Source: Lachnospiraceae bacterium
Lineage (GTDB): Bacteria; Bacillota; Clostridia; Lachnospirales; Lachnospiraceae
Length of the DNA: 64,000 bases
Reading direction: 5' to 3'
Assembly (NCBI GenBank): GCA_910575445.1
Contig: CAJTFW010000001.1
Span: 620,001-684,000 of the forward strand
Shown here: in pieces, positions 37,952-46,736 of the stretch
How positions within the stretch are numbered: position 1 is the first letter of the stretch
How the letters are laid out: every line of letters starts with the position of its first letter
The notes under the pieces: model-generated
Database searches by the model: none
What the model saw: only the letters and a program-made list of their open reading frames with translations
What the model was told of the DNA's origin: nothing
Position numbers and translations under genes: made by a program

Positions 37952-40900
37952 ATGGGTGCATTTATGAAAAGAGAAGACATTCACAAGGTACTGATTATCG
38001 GTTCTGGTCCAATTATTATCGGGCAGGCATGTGAGTTCGATTATTCTGGTACGCAGGCATGTAAAGCGCTTCGGAATCTAGGATATGAGATTGTATTGGT
38101 AAATTCCAACCCGGCGACGATTATGACGGATCCAGATACTGCGGATATTACGTATATTGAGCCACTGAATGTGGAGAGGTTAGAGCAGATTATCGCCAAA
38201 GAGCGTCCTGACGCACTGCTGCCAAATCTGGGAGGACAATCTGGGCTGAACTTATGTTCGGAGCTTCAGGCTGCGGGTGTATTAGAGAAATACGGCGTAA
38301 AAGTAATCGGTGTACAGGTGGATGCCATCGAGCGCGGCGAGGACCGTATCGAGTTTAAAAATACCATGAATTCTTTGGGTGTCGAGATGGCAAGAAGCGA
38401 TGTGGCGTATTCGGTCGAAGAGGCGCTTCAGATTGCCGACGGCCTTGGCTATCCGGTTGTACTGCGTCCTGCTTATACGATGGGCGGCGCTGGCGGCGGA
38501 CTTGTATATAATAAGGAAGAATTAAAGACTGTCTGTGCAAGGGGTCTTCAGGCAAGTCTTGTAGGACAGGTATTGGTGGAAGAGTCCATCCTTGGATGGG
38601 AAGAACTGGAGTTAGAGGTTGTACGCGATGCCAAAGGCAATATGATTACCGTCTGCTTTATTGAAAATATTGACCCGGTAGGCGTGCATACGGGGGATTC
38701 TTTTTGTTCCGCTCCAATGCTGACTATCTCAGAGGAGGTACAGAAAAAGCTTCAGGAACAGGCTTATAAGATTGTAGATGCGATAGAAGTGATTGGCGGC
38801 ACCAATGTACAGTTTGCACATGACCCGGTGTCCGGGCGTATTATCGTGATTGAGATTAATCCAAGAACTTCTCGTTCTTCTGCCTTAGCCAGTAAAGCGA
38901 CTGGTTTCCCGATTGCATTGGTATCTGCGATGTTGGCAAGTGGCCTGACCTTGGATGAGATTCCGTGTGGAAAATATGGTACGCTGGATAAATATGTGCC
39001 AGACGGCGAGTATGTGGTAATTAAATTTGCCAGATGGGCTTTTGAGAAATTTAAAGGGGTAGAGGACAAGCTTGGAACACAGATGCGTGCAGTTGGCGAG
39101 GTTATGAGTATTGGAAAGACCTACAAAGAGGCTTTTCAGAAGTCGATTCGTTCTTTAGAGAAGAGTCGCTATGGTTTGGGACATGTGGCAGATTTTGATA
39201 AAAAGAGCAAAAAAGAACTGCTTACCATGCTGATGACACCTTGCAGTGAACGGCATTTTATTATGTATGAAGCGCTTCGCAAAGGGGCCAGTGTAGAAGA
39301 AATCTACAATCTGACCAAAGTAAAGACTTATTTTATCGAGCAGATGAAAGAGCTTGTAGAGGAAGAAGAAGCGCTGATTGCAAAATATACAGGAAAGATT
39401 CCAGCTACAGAAGATTTAAGACAGGCGAAATTAGATGGTTTTTCAGATAAATATTTAAGTGAGATTCTTGGCGTGTCAGAAGAAGCAATTCGCGAGGCAC
39501 GCGTGGCAAATGGCATTGTGGAAGCCTGGGAAGGCGTACATGTCAGTGGAACCAAGGATAGTGCTTACTATTATTCCAGTTATCATATAGAGGATAAGAG
39601 CCCTGTGGAGACGGACAAGCCAAAGGTGATGATTTTAGGCGGCGGGCCGAACCGGATTGGACAGGGTATTGAGTTTGACTACTGCTGTGTACACGCAGCA
39701 AAGGCGCTTCGTAAGCTTGGTTTTTCTACCATTATTGTAAACTGTAATCCAGAGACGGTATCTACAGATTATGATACTTCGGATAAATTGTATTTTGAAC
39801 CGTTGACACTAGAAGATGTGTTAGCTATCTATGAGAAAGAGAAGCCAGTGGGTGTGATTGCGCAGTTTGGCGGACAGACCCCTCTGAATTTGGCAGCTGA
39901 TTTGAAAAAATATGGAGTCAATATTTTAGGAACGACCCCGGAGACGATTGACCTAGCGGAAGACAGAGACCTCTTTAGAGAGATGATGGCAAAGCTTGAG
40001 ATTCCAATGCCAGAAGCCGGGATGGCAGTCAATACAGAAGAAGCGCTTGAGACTGCACACAGGATTGGATATCCGGTGATGGTGCGTCCTTCTTATGTAT
40101 TGGGCGGACGCGGTATGGAAGTTGTGTATGATGATGAGGCGCTTACATTCTATATGAAGCAGGCAGTTGGTGTGACCCCGGACCGTCCAATCTTGATAGA
40201 CCGTTTCTTGCATCATGCAACAGAGTGTGAAGCAGATGCGATTAGTGATGGAGAACATGTGTTTGTTCCATCGGTAATGGAGCATATTGAGCTGGCAGGG
40301 ATTCACTCAGGAGATTCCGCATGTATAATTCCGCCAAGAGGACTAAGTGAAGAACAGGTGCAGACGATTAAGGATTATACAAGAAAGATTGCCAGTGAGA
40401 TGCATGTGGTAGGCCTTATGAATATGCAGTATGCGATTGAGGATGGAAAGGTCTTTGTGATTGAGGCAAATCCACGTGCTTCTAGAACAGTTCCTCTAGT
40501 GTCTAAAGTATGTGGAATCAATATGGTACAGGTTGCAACAGATATTATTACCATGCCATTTACAGGGCATACAAGTCCGGTACCAGAGCTAAAAGAGAAA
40601 AAATTTGCACACTATGGAGTAAAAGAAGCAGTATTCCCGTTCAATATGTTCCCGGAGGTAGACCCAATATTAGGGCCAGAGATGCGCTCGACAGGAGAAG
40701 TCTTAGGGCTTTCGGCGGACTTTGGAGATGCGTTCTATAAGGCAGAGGAAGCAACAAAGAGCCAGATTCCAACAGAAGGATGTGTACTGATCTCTGTCAA
40801 TGACAGGGATAAAGCAGAGCTTGTAGAAGTGGCAAAGGGATTTGATGAGTGTGGCTTTTCGATTATGGCGACAGGAAGGACTTGTGATATGATTGTGGAG

Positions 40901-41188
40901 GCAGGGATTCCGGCGCAGAAGGTATGGAAGATCAACGAAGGAAGACCCAACATTCTCGATAAGATTACAAATGGAAAGATTCAGCTGATTATCAATACAC
41001 CGATTGGAAAGAAAGGGGCTGTAGATGACAGCTATATCCGTAAAGCGGCAGTAAAGAATAAGATTCCTTATATGACAACCATGGCGGCTGCCAAAGCGAC
41101 TGTGGAGGGAATCCGTTCTTCAAAACGGGATGGAAAGCTGCCGGTGAAGTCCTTACAGGAGTTCCATGCAGAGATAACAGACAGATAG
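37952..41188 (+). CDS. carB: Carbamoyl-phosphate synthase large subunit
   Basis: Makes carbamoyl phosphate for pyrimidines and arginine from bicarbonate, ammonia and two ATP. 1078 residues: two homologous ATP-grasp halves (KREDIHKVLIIGSGPIIIGQ and PKVMILGGGPNRIGQGIEFDY), with INPRTSRSSALASKATG and ANPRASRTVPLVSKVCG substrate motifs, and a C-terminal allosteric MGS domain (~935-1070). The start could also be the in-frame ATG 12 nt later, which matches the usual MxKREDI opening. The glutaminase subunit carA is not adjacent. It is followed after 10 nt by an alpha-galactosidase, an unexpected partner. Confidence 0.98.
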   Translation: MGAFMKREDIHKVLIIGSGPIIIGQACEFDYSGTQACKALRNLGYEIVLVNSNPATIMTDPDTADITYIEPLNVERLEQIIAKERPDALLPNLGGQSGLNLCSELQAAGVLEKYGVKVIGVQVDAIERGEDRIEFKNTMNSLGVEMARSDVAYSVEEALQIADGLGYPVVLRPAYTMGGAGGGLVYNKEELKTVCARGLQASLVGQVLVEESILGWEELELEVVRDAKGNMITVCFIENIDPVGVHTGDSFCSAPMLTISEEVQKKLQEQAYKIVDAIEVIGGTNVQFAHDPVSGRIIVIEINPRTSRSSALASKATGFPIALVSAMLASGLTLDEIPCGKYGTLDKYVPDGEYVVIKFARWAFEKFKGVEDKLGTQMRAVGEVMSIGKTYKEAFQKSIRSLEKSRYGLGHVADFDKKSKKELLTMLMTPCSERHFIMYEALRKGASVEEIYNLTKVKTYFIEQMKELVEEEEALIAKYTGKIPATEDLRQAKLDGFSDKYLSEILGVSEEAIREARVANGIVEAWEGVHVSGTKDSAYYYSSYHIEDKSPVETDKPKVMILGGGPNRIGQGIEFDYCCVHAAKALRKLGFSTIIVNCNPETVSTDYDTSDKLYFEPLTLEDVLAIYEKEKPVGVIAQFGGQTPLNLAADLKKYGVNILGTTPETIDLAEDRDLFREMMAKLEIPMPEAGMAVNTEEALETAHRIGYPVMVRPSYVLGGRGMEVVYDDEALTFYMKQAVGVTPDRPILIDRFLHHATECEADAISDGEHVFVPSVMEHIELAGIHSGDSACIIPPRGLSEEQVQTIKDYTRKIASEMHVVGLMNMQYAIEDGKVFVIEANPRASRTVPLVSKVCGINMVQVATDIITMPFTGHTSPVPELKEKKFAHYGVKEAVFPFNMFPEVDPILGPEMRSTGEVLGLSADFGDAFYKAEEATKSQIPTEGCVLISVNDRDKAELVEVAKGFDECGFSIMATGRTCDMIVEAGIPAQKVWKINEGRPNILDKITNGKIQLIINTPIGKKGAVDDSYIRKAAVKNKIPYMTTMAAAKATVEGIRSSKRDGKLPVKSLQEFHAEITDR

Positions 41189-41198
41189 AGGGACTATT

Positions 41199-43430
41199 AT
41201 GAGTATTTTATTTTATGAGAAGACGAAGATTTTTCATCTTTGTAACCAGGAATTTAGTTATATAATGATGGTCTTACCCAATGGGCATATGGGACAGTTG
41301 TACTGTGGAGCCAGAGTGCATGAGAAAGAGGATTTTTCATATCTTTTTGAGCGGATGCACAGGCCGATGACAGCTTGTGTGTTTGATGAGGATGATACGT
41401 TTTCTCTAGAACATACAAGACAGGAGTATGGAGTCTATGGGACAACGGATTTTCGGCATCCGGCAGTGGAGATTTTGCAGGAGAATGGAAGCAGGCTTTT
41501 GGATTTTAAGTACCAGGGGCATAAGATTGTAGCTGGAAAACCATCTCTGCCCGGACTTCCGGCAACGTATGTGGAAGATGACAAGGAAGCAGAGACTTTG
41601 ATTGTGACGTTAAAGGACCGTGTAACAGATGTTTCCCTTGAGTTGCTGTATACGATTTTTGCAAAGGGAGGCATACTAGCACGCAGTGCCCGGTTTGTAA
41701 ATGGTGGAGCGCAAAGTGTTCAGCTTACCAGAGCGATGAGTTTTTGCCTGGATTTGCCAGATGCAGAGTATGAGTGGATGCAGTTTTCAGGAGCCTGGGC
41801 AAGAGAGCGGCATCTAAAGGTGCGTAGGCTTGAGCAGGGAATTCAGGCAGTGGACAGTCTTAGAGGAAATTCTTCGCATGAGCATAATCCATTTATTGTG
41901 TTAAAACGGCCGACAGCGGATGAGAATCAGGGCGAAGTGATGGGGTTTAGCTTGATCTACAGTGGGAATTTTTTAGCACAGGCACAGGTGGATACGCATG
42001 ATATGACGCGTGTATTGCTTGGAATTCATCCATTTGGGTTTTCCTGGAAGCTAGAAGCCAGAGAAGAGTTTGTAACGCCAGAGGCAGTGATGGTATATTC
42101 CAAAGAAGGGCTTGGCGGGATGAGCCGGGTGTACCATAAGCTGTATCAGAAGCGCTTGGCGAGAGGATATTGGAGAGACAAAGAGAGACCAATCTTAAAT
42201 AATAACTGGGAAGCGACGTATTTTGACTTTACACAGGAACGCCTGGTGGAGCTTGCGAAAAAGGCGAAAGAGTGTGGGGTTGAGCTGTTTGTCTTAGATG
42301 ATGGCTGGTTTGGAGAGCGCAGCAGTGATTTTGCCGGACTTGGTGACTGGGTGGCAAATACAACAAGGCTTCCCAAAGGAATTACAGGACTTGCAGAGCA
42401 GATTGAGGCTCTGGGGATGAAGTTTGGGCTTTGGTTTGAGCCGGAGATGGTAAATCAGGATTCGGATTTATACCGGGCACATCCAGATTGGATTTTAAAG
42501 ACGCCAGACAGACACGCTTCCCTTGGAAGGCATCAACATGTGCTGGATTTTTCGCGCCGTGAAGTGGTGGATGCTATCTACAAGATGATGGCGAAGATAT
42601 TAAGGGAAGCAAAGGTCTCCTATATTAAATGGGATATGAATCGAAGCATTACAGAGTGCTATTCAAGTGCATACAAAGCAGACCGTCAAGGAGAGATTTT
42701 CCATCGGTATATCCTTGGAGTGTACGACTTATATGAGCGTCTTACTTCTGAATTTCCAGAGGTGTTGTTTGAATCCTGTGCAAGTGGCGGAGGAAGGTTT
42801 GACCCAGGACTTTTGTACTATGCGCCACAGGGATGGGCAAGTGATGATTCAGATGCGATAGAAAGGCTGAAGATTCAGTATGGGACGTCATATGTGTATC
42901 CGATAAGCAGTATTGGAAGCCATGTGTCAGTAGTGCCCAATCACCAGGTATTTCGCAATACGCCGCTTCATACCAGGGCAAATGTTGCGTATTTTGGAAC
43001 GTTTGGTTATGAGCTGGATTTGAACAAGCTGACAGAGGAAGAAGTTACGCAGGTAAAGGCGCAGATTTCCTTTATGAAGGAGCATCGGCATCTGATTCAG
43101 TTTGGGGATTTCTACCGCTTAAGCAGTCCTTTTGAGAAAAATATTACTGCCTGGATGGTAGTCAGTGAAGATAAGACAGAAGCTATTGTAGGGTGGTATA
43201 AGGTTCTAAATGGTGTCAATATGCCTTACAGCCGATTGAAACTTCAGGGACTTTCAGAGGATATGGTATATCAGATTACCGTAGACGGACAAGAACTGTC
43301 TGGAAACTACTACGGCGATGAACTGATGCATATTGGTCTTCTGACCAGCGATGGCTCCGCCGGCGAGCTGCCACATGGGGTAAGGACGTGCGGAGATTTT
43401 GACTCACGGATTTATGTGTTAAAAGCTTAA
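41199..43430 (+). CDS. GH36 alpha-galactosidase
   Basis: 743 residues, the normal size for bacterial GH36 enzymes that release terminal alpha-galactose from melibiose, raffinose-family sugars or host glycans. The N-terminal beta-supersandwich precedes the TIM barrel with NNWEATYFDF, FVLDDGWFG, the nucleophile Asp 479 in KWDMNRSITE, CASGGGRFD, and the acid/base Asp in SDDSDAIER (about 549). The C-terminal beta domain ends CGDFDSRIYVLK. No signal peptide, so cytoplasmic, implying import of oligosaccharides. No transporter or regulator is adjacent; it appears cotranscribed with carB. Confidence 0.96.
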   Translation: MSILFYEKTKIFHLCNQEFSYIMMVLPNGHMGQLYCGARVHEKEDFSYLFERMHRPMTACVFDEDDTFSLEHTRQEYGVYGTTDFRHPAVEILQENGSRLLDFKYQGHKIVAGKPSLPGLPATYVEDDKEAETLIVTLKDRVTDVSLELLYTIFAKGGILARSARFVNGGAQSVQLTRAMSFCLDLPDAEYEWMQFSGAWARERHLKVRRLEQGIQAVDSLRGNSSHEHNPFIVLKRPTADENQGEVMGFSLIYSGNFLAQAQVDTHDMTRVLLGIHPFGFSWKLEAREEFVTPEAVMVYSKEGLGGMSRVYHKLYQKRLARGYWRDKERPILNNNWEATYFDFTQERLVELAKKAKECGVELFVLDDGWFGERSSDFAGLGDWVANTTRLPKGITGLAEQIEALGMKFGLWFEPEMVNQDSDLYRAHPDWILKTPDRHASLGRHQHVLDFSRREVVDAIYKMMAKILREAKVSYIKWDMNRSITECYSSAYKADRQGEIFHRYILGVYDLYERLTSEFPEVLFESCASGGGRFDPGLLYYAPQGWASDDSDAIERLKIQYGTSYVYPISSIGSHVSVVPNHQVFRNTPLHTRANVAYFGTFGYELDLNKLTEEEVTQVKAQISFMKEHRHLIQFGDFYRLSSPFEKNITAWMVVSEDKTEAIVGWYKVLNGVNMPYSRLKLQGLSEDMVYQITVDGQELSGNYYGDELMHIGLLTSDGSAGELPHGVRTCGDFDSRIYVLKA

Positions 43431-43439
43431 CAAATAGTG

Positions 43440-43478
43440 ATGGGGTGCAGTGTTTAAAGCTGCACCCTATTGTTATTT
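43440..43478 (+). terminator. Terminator after the alpha-galactosidase
   Basis: GGGTGCAG (43443-43450) pairs with CTGCACCC (43460-43467) around a 9-nt loop, extended by weaker pairs, followed by TATTGTTATTTTA. It overlaps the 3' end of the convergent toxin gene. Confidence 0.7.
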
Positions 43479-43835
43479 TATCTGTAAGTGTCTGTTTAAT
43501 TTTTTGTCAAAAGTGAATATGTTTTCACCATTTAAGAAATGGTAAGCAACTAATAAGCAGTCTACAAAATCAAGGGACGAGTTAGAAAAGAGCTCTATGG
43601 CATAAAGTACACAGTTTGCATGTTCAATCTGAATAATATTTGAGAGTCCGCAGATGATGGATTTAATTGTTTCTTTAGGTGTGGAATAGACGCTTTTCAA
43701 TACATACACAACTTCTGCAATCACTTCTGGTTTTGTATATGCGCCAGATAAGATGACTTCTACGGCACGTTTAGCCATTTCCGTGTTATCATTTAAGACA
43801 AATCTTAATATTACATTAGTATCTATGAGTTGCAT
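43473..43835 (-). CDS. PIN-domain toxin (VapC-like ribonuclease)
   Basis: 120 residues from the ATG at 43835; a longer in-frame start adds 27 residues that simply read through the antitoxin tail in another frame. PIN features are the opening MQLIDTNVILRFVLND, a Glu in KPEVIAEVVYVL, Asp in SLDFVDCLLVAYH and Asp in IFTFDKKLNR, giving the four acidic metal ligands. VapC-type toxins cleave tRNA or other RNA. The start overlaps the antitoxin gene by 20 nt, typical of these modules. Confidence 0.88.
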   Translation of the reverse strand: MQLIDTNVILRFVLNDNTEMAKRAVEVILSGAYTKPEVIAEVVYVLKSVYSTPKETIKSIICGLSNIIQIEHANCVLYAIELFSNSSLDFVDCLLVAYHFLNGENIFTFDKKLNRHLQIK

Positions 43836-44070
43836 ATTTTTCCACGATGGCACGTTCAAAAGCTCCTTCCTCTTGTTCCATAAGTGCTGGATTTGCATAT
43901 TCATGAGCAATTCCAAGCATGGATTGAATATCTTCTATTTTAGTTGTCTTGGATACAGAAGGTGTTTCATAGGTATCAGAATTTATAAAACGTACAAAAG
44001 CATATACCGCTTCGATTTTATTTTCAGGTAAAGTTTCTAATAGGTCAATCGTTTTTTCTAAGGTCGACAT
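43816..44070 (-). CDS. Antitoxin of the PIN toxin module (DUF2281-like N-terminus)
   Basis: 84 residues. The N-terminal half (EKTIDLLETLPENKIEAVYAF) resembles DUF2281-type antitoxins, and the C-terminal half (~40-84), acidic then mixed-charge, is likely the toxin-wrapping segment. The ATG has GAAAGGAGAAATATCT upstream. It is translated before the toxin, with overlap, keeping antitoxin in excess. An inverted repeat and a TATAAT lie just upstream and probably mediate autorepression. Confidence 0.82.
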   Translation of the reverse strand: MSTLEKTIDLLETLPENKIEAVYAFVRFINSDTYETPSVSKTTKIEDIQSMLGIAHEYANPALMEQEEGAFERAIVEKYATHRY

Positions 44071-44092
44071 AGATATTTCTCCTTTCCAATAT

Positions 44093-44129
44093 ATTATATG
44101 GATTTTTGAGTACTGTATGCTGTCAGTAC
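44093..44129 (-). promoter_or_regulatory. Promoter and putative operator of the PIN toxin-antitoxin pair
   Basis: On the minus strand TATAAT occupies 44098-44093. Twelve bases upstream is a perfect inverted repeat GTACTG-N8-CAGTAC (44110-44129), covering where the -35 contact would be. No good -35 hexamer is present. Binding of an antitoxin-toxin complex there would block RNA polymerase; this is inference. Confidence 0.5.
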
Positions 44130-44147
44130 GTTGACTGTTTTTTGCTG

Positions 44148-45077
44148 TTAGCGAAAAATCGTCCCTGCTTTTTCAAGAAGTGCTTCTTTTGCATCTTCTA
44201 AATCTGCAATCACTGCAACGCTTTTTGGGTTTCCTGATACAAAGGAGACTGCTGCCACGACTTTTGGCAGTACCGATGTCTCGTCAAACTGTCCTTCGGC
44301 AATATAGGAGCGAGCTTTTTCTACTGTGACATTCATTAAAGGTTCGCAGTTTTCTTTTCCATAGTTTAGATAGAGTTGTTTTTCGCTGGTAAGAAGTAAA
44401 AGCATATCGGCGTCTAAAAGTTCTGCTAATTTGCCGCTTGCTAGGTCTTTCTCGATAACAGCGCTGGCTCCTTTTAGGCGGTTGGCTTGTTTTAAAACCG
44501 GGATTCCACCGCCACCGCAGGCGATAACGATATGACCGGCATCTGAGAGAGTGCGGATGGCATCAATCTCTACAATGTCTTCTGGCTTTGGAGCAGAGAC
44601 GATACGGCGATAGCCACTTTCTGTCTGAACAACATGGTTTCCTTTTTCTTCTTCGGCTTCGGCTTCTTCTTTGGTCATTACGCGTCCGATGATTTTAACG
44701 GGCTTGTAGAAAGAATCATCATAAGGATTGACAACGACCTGGGTTAAAATCGTGGTGACAGGGGTTGGGATACCGCGGTTAAGAAGCTCTTCCCGAATAG
44801 CGTTTTGAAGGTCGTAGCCAATATAGCCCTGACTCATGGCAGAACAGACAGACATAGGAGCGAAAGTGTAGTCCGGGTGTTGTTTGCCAAATTCATTCAT
44901 AGCGGTATGTATCATTCCTATCTGCGGTGCATTGCTATGTGAGATGACGATTTGGCAGTCAGATTCGGCAAGGTCAGCAATAGCTTTGGCAGCGGCTTTG
45001 ACTGCGATTTTCTGTTCTGGAAGGGTGGTTCCAAGTGCTTTATGTCCAAGGGCAACAACGATTTTTTTTCTACTCAT
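44148..45077 (-). CDS. arcC: Carbamate kinase
   Basis: 309 residues. Transfers phosphate between carbamoyl phosphate and ADP, giving ATP at the end of arginine deiminase, agmatine or allantoin/purine degradation. Seen are VVALGHKALG at the start, MSQGYIGYDLQNAI, and the ACGGGGIPV glycine loop, all family hallmarks. No arcA or arcB is adjacent, so the carbamoyl phosphate source is elsewhere in the genome. The ribosome site is weak. Its promoter is back to back with the murE promoter and shares the -35 hexamer. Confidence 0.96.
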   Translation of the reverse strand: MSRKKIVVALGHKALGTTLPEQKIAVKAAAKAIADLAESDCQIVISHSNAPQIGMIHTAMNEFGKQHPDYTFAPMSVCSAMSQGYIGYDLQNAIREELLNRGIPTPVTTILTQVVVNPYDDSFYKPVKIIGRVMTKEEAEAEEEKGNHVVQTESGYRRIVSAPKPEDIVEIDAIRTLSDAGHIVIACGGGGIPVLKQANRLKGASAVIEKDLASGKLAELLDADMLLLLTSEKQLYLNYGKENCEPLMNVTVEKARSYIAEGQFDETSVLPKVVAAVSFVSGNPKSVAVIADLEDAKEALLEKAGTIFR

Positions 45078-45122
45078 AATAAAAGAGCCTCGATTCTATA
45101 ATAGTATTGTGTTATGTACTCT

Positions 45123-45174
45123 ATTATAAAGTCAGAAATGGGAAATTGCAAGACTCACGCAAATGTGTTATACT
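45123..45174. promoter_or_regulatory. Divergent arcC/murE promoters sharing a palindromic -35
   Basis: TTGCAA at 45146-45151 is its own reverse complement. Rightward, a 17-bp spacer leads to TATACT at 45169-45174 (murE). Leftward, a 17-bp spacer leads to a perfect TATAAT at 45128-45123 (arcC). Both are near-consensus, so both genes appear to use the same -35 hexamer. Confidence 0.75.
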
Positions 45175-45254
45175 ACACAGAATGATGTAAAAGTATAGAA
45201 CAAATGTACTTTTACAGGAAATGCAGAATCATAAAAAGGTTAAGGAGGGTCTTT

Positions 45255-46730
45255 ATGAGGACAGTTACGAAACTGTTGGAGAGATTGGACTATCAGATAA
45301 TCAAAGGAAGCATAGAAGGAGAGATTTGTGCATTAGTCTATGATTCTCGGAAAGTAGTGGAGGGATGTATGTTTGTCTGCGTGAAAGGGGCAGCATATGA
45401 TAGCCATGAACATATTGAGGAGATTGTAGAGAAAGGTGCGCGAGTCATTGTAGCGCAGAGAGAAGTAGAGGTGCCAGACGGAGTGACTTTACTCTGTGTG
45501 AAAGACACACGCTATGCGCTGTCTCTTCTCTCAGCAGCTTATTTTGATTATCCGGCGCAGAAGATGAAAGTGATAGGAATTACCGGAACAAAAGGGAAGA
45601 CAACGACCACCTTTATGGTAAAAGAAATCTTAGAACATGCAGGATATCGGGTTGGACTTATCGGGACGATTGAGACCATTATTGGAGAACAACATATTCC
45701 GGCAGATAATACAACACCGGAATCTTATCTGATACAGGAGTATTTTGCGCAGATGGTAAAAGCAGGCTGTCAGATTTGTGTAATGGAAGTATCTTCGCAG
45801 GGACTTATGATGCATAGAACAGCAGGGATTCCATTTGAGATTGGGATTTTTACGAATCTGGCACCAGACCATATCGGGCCGAATGAGCATGAAAGCTTAG
45901 AGGATTATATTGCCTGTAAAAGTCTTCTGTTTCGACAGTGTAAGACGGGAATTGCCAATGTGGATGATGAACATTTTGAAACAGTGCTGTCGGGGCATAC
46001 CTGTACGCTTGAGACGATTGGATTTTCTGAAAAGGCAGACTATAGGGCATCTGAGATGGAATTAGTGGGAAGGCCAGGCTATCTAGGAGTGCGCTACCAT
46101 GTGTCGGGAAAGCTTTCGATGGATGTGGAGATTGATGTGCCAGGGCGCTTTAGTGTGTATAATTCGCTGGTTGCGATTGCAGTATGTGAGCATTTTCAGG
46201 TGAAGGAGAGCGATTTAAAAGAGGCTTTAAAAGTAGTTAAGACAAAGGGACGTATTGAGATGGTAAAAGTATCAGATGATTTTATTCTGATGATTGACTA
46301 TGCACACAATGCGATGAGTCTTGAGAGCTTGTTGCTGACCTTAAAAGAGTACCATCCCAAGCGTCTAATCTGTCTGTTTGGCTGTGGAGGGAATCGTTCA
46401 AAGCTTCGGCGCTATGAGATGGGAGAGGTCTCGGGAAGGCTTGCAGATTTGACCGTGATTACTTCGGATAATCCAAGGTATGAAGAACCACAGGAGATTA
46501 TCGACGACATTAAGATTGGTATGGCTAAGACAGATGGAAAATACGTGGAGATTTGCGACCGGAAAGAAGCGATTCGTTATGTGATTGCACATGGACAAAA
46601 AGGAGATGTGATTGTCTTAGCCGGAAAGGGGCATGAGGACTATCAGGAGATAAAAGGGAAAAAATACCCGATGGATGAGAGAATACTGATACAGGAGGTA
46701 TTAGAGGAACTTTCAGAAGAGAAAGGGTGA
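45255..46730 (+). CDS. murE: UDP-MurNAc-tripeptide synthetase (meso-diaminopimelate adding)
   Basis: Adds the third residue of the peptidoglycan stem peptide. The start is the ATG at 45255 behind AAGGAGGGTCTTT; in-frame ATGs upstream lack a ribosome site. 491 residues: N-terminal UDP-substrate domain, the Mur ligase P-loop GITGTKGKTTTTFM, central ATPase, and a C-terminal ligase domain. The DNPR motif (TSDNPRYEEP) marks meso-diaminopimelate rather than lysine as substrate, a direct clue to the wall type. priA follows 6 nt later. Confidence 0.97.
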   Translation: MRTVTKLLERLDYQIIKGSIEGEICALVYDSRKVVEGCMFVCVKGAAYDSHEHIEEIVEKGARVIVAQREVEVPDGVTLLCVKDTRYALSLLSAAYFDYPAQKMKVIGITGTKGKTTTTFMVKEILEHAGYRVGLIGTIETIIGEQHIPADNTTPESYLIQEYFAQMVKAGCQICVMEVSSQGLMMHRTAGIPFEIGIFTNLAPDHIGPNEHESLEDYIACKSLLFRQCKTGIANVDDEHFETVLSGHTCTLETIGFSEKADYRASEMELVGRPGYLGVRYHVSGKLSMDVEIDVPGRFSVYNSLVAIAVCEHFQVKESDLKEALKVVKTKGRIEMVKVSDDFILMIDYAHNAMSLESLLLTLKEYHPKRLICLFGCGGNRSKLRRYEMGEVSGRLADLTVITSDNPRYEEPQEIIDDIKIGMAKTDGKYVEICDRKEAIRYVIAHGQKGDVIVLAGKGHEDYQEIKGKKYPMDERILIQEVLEELSEEKG

Positions 46731-46736
46731 TAGGAC

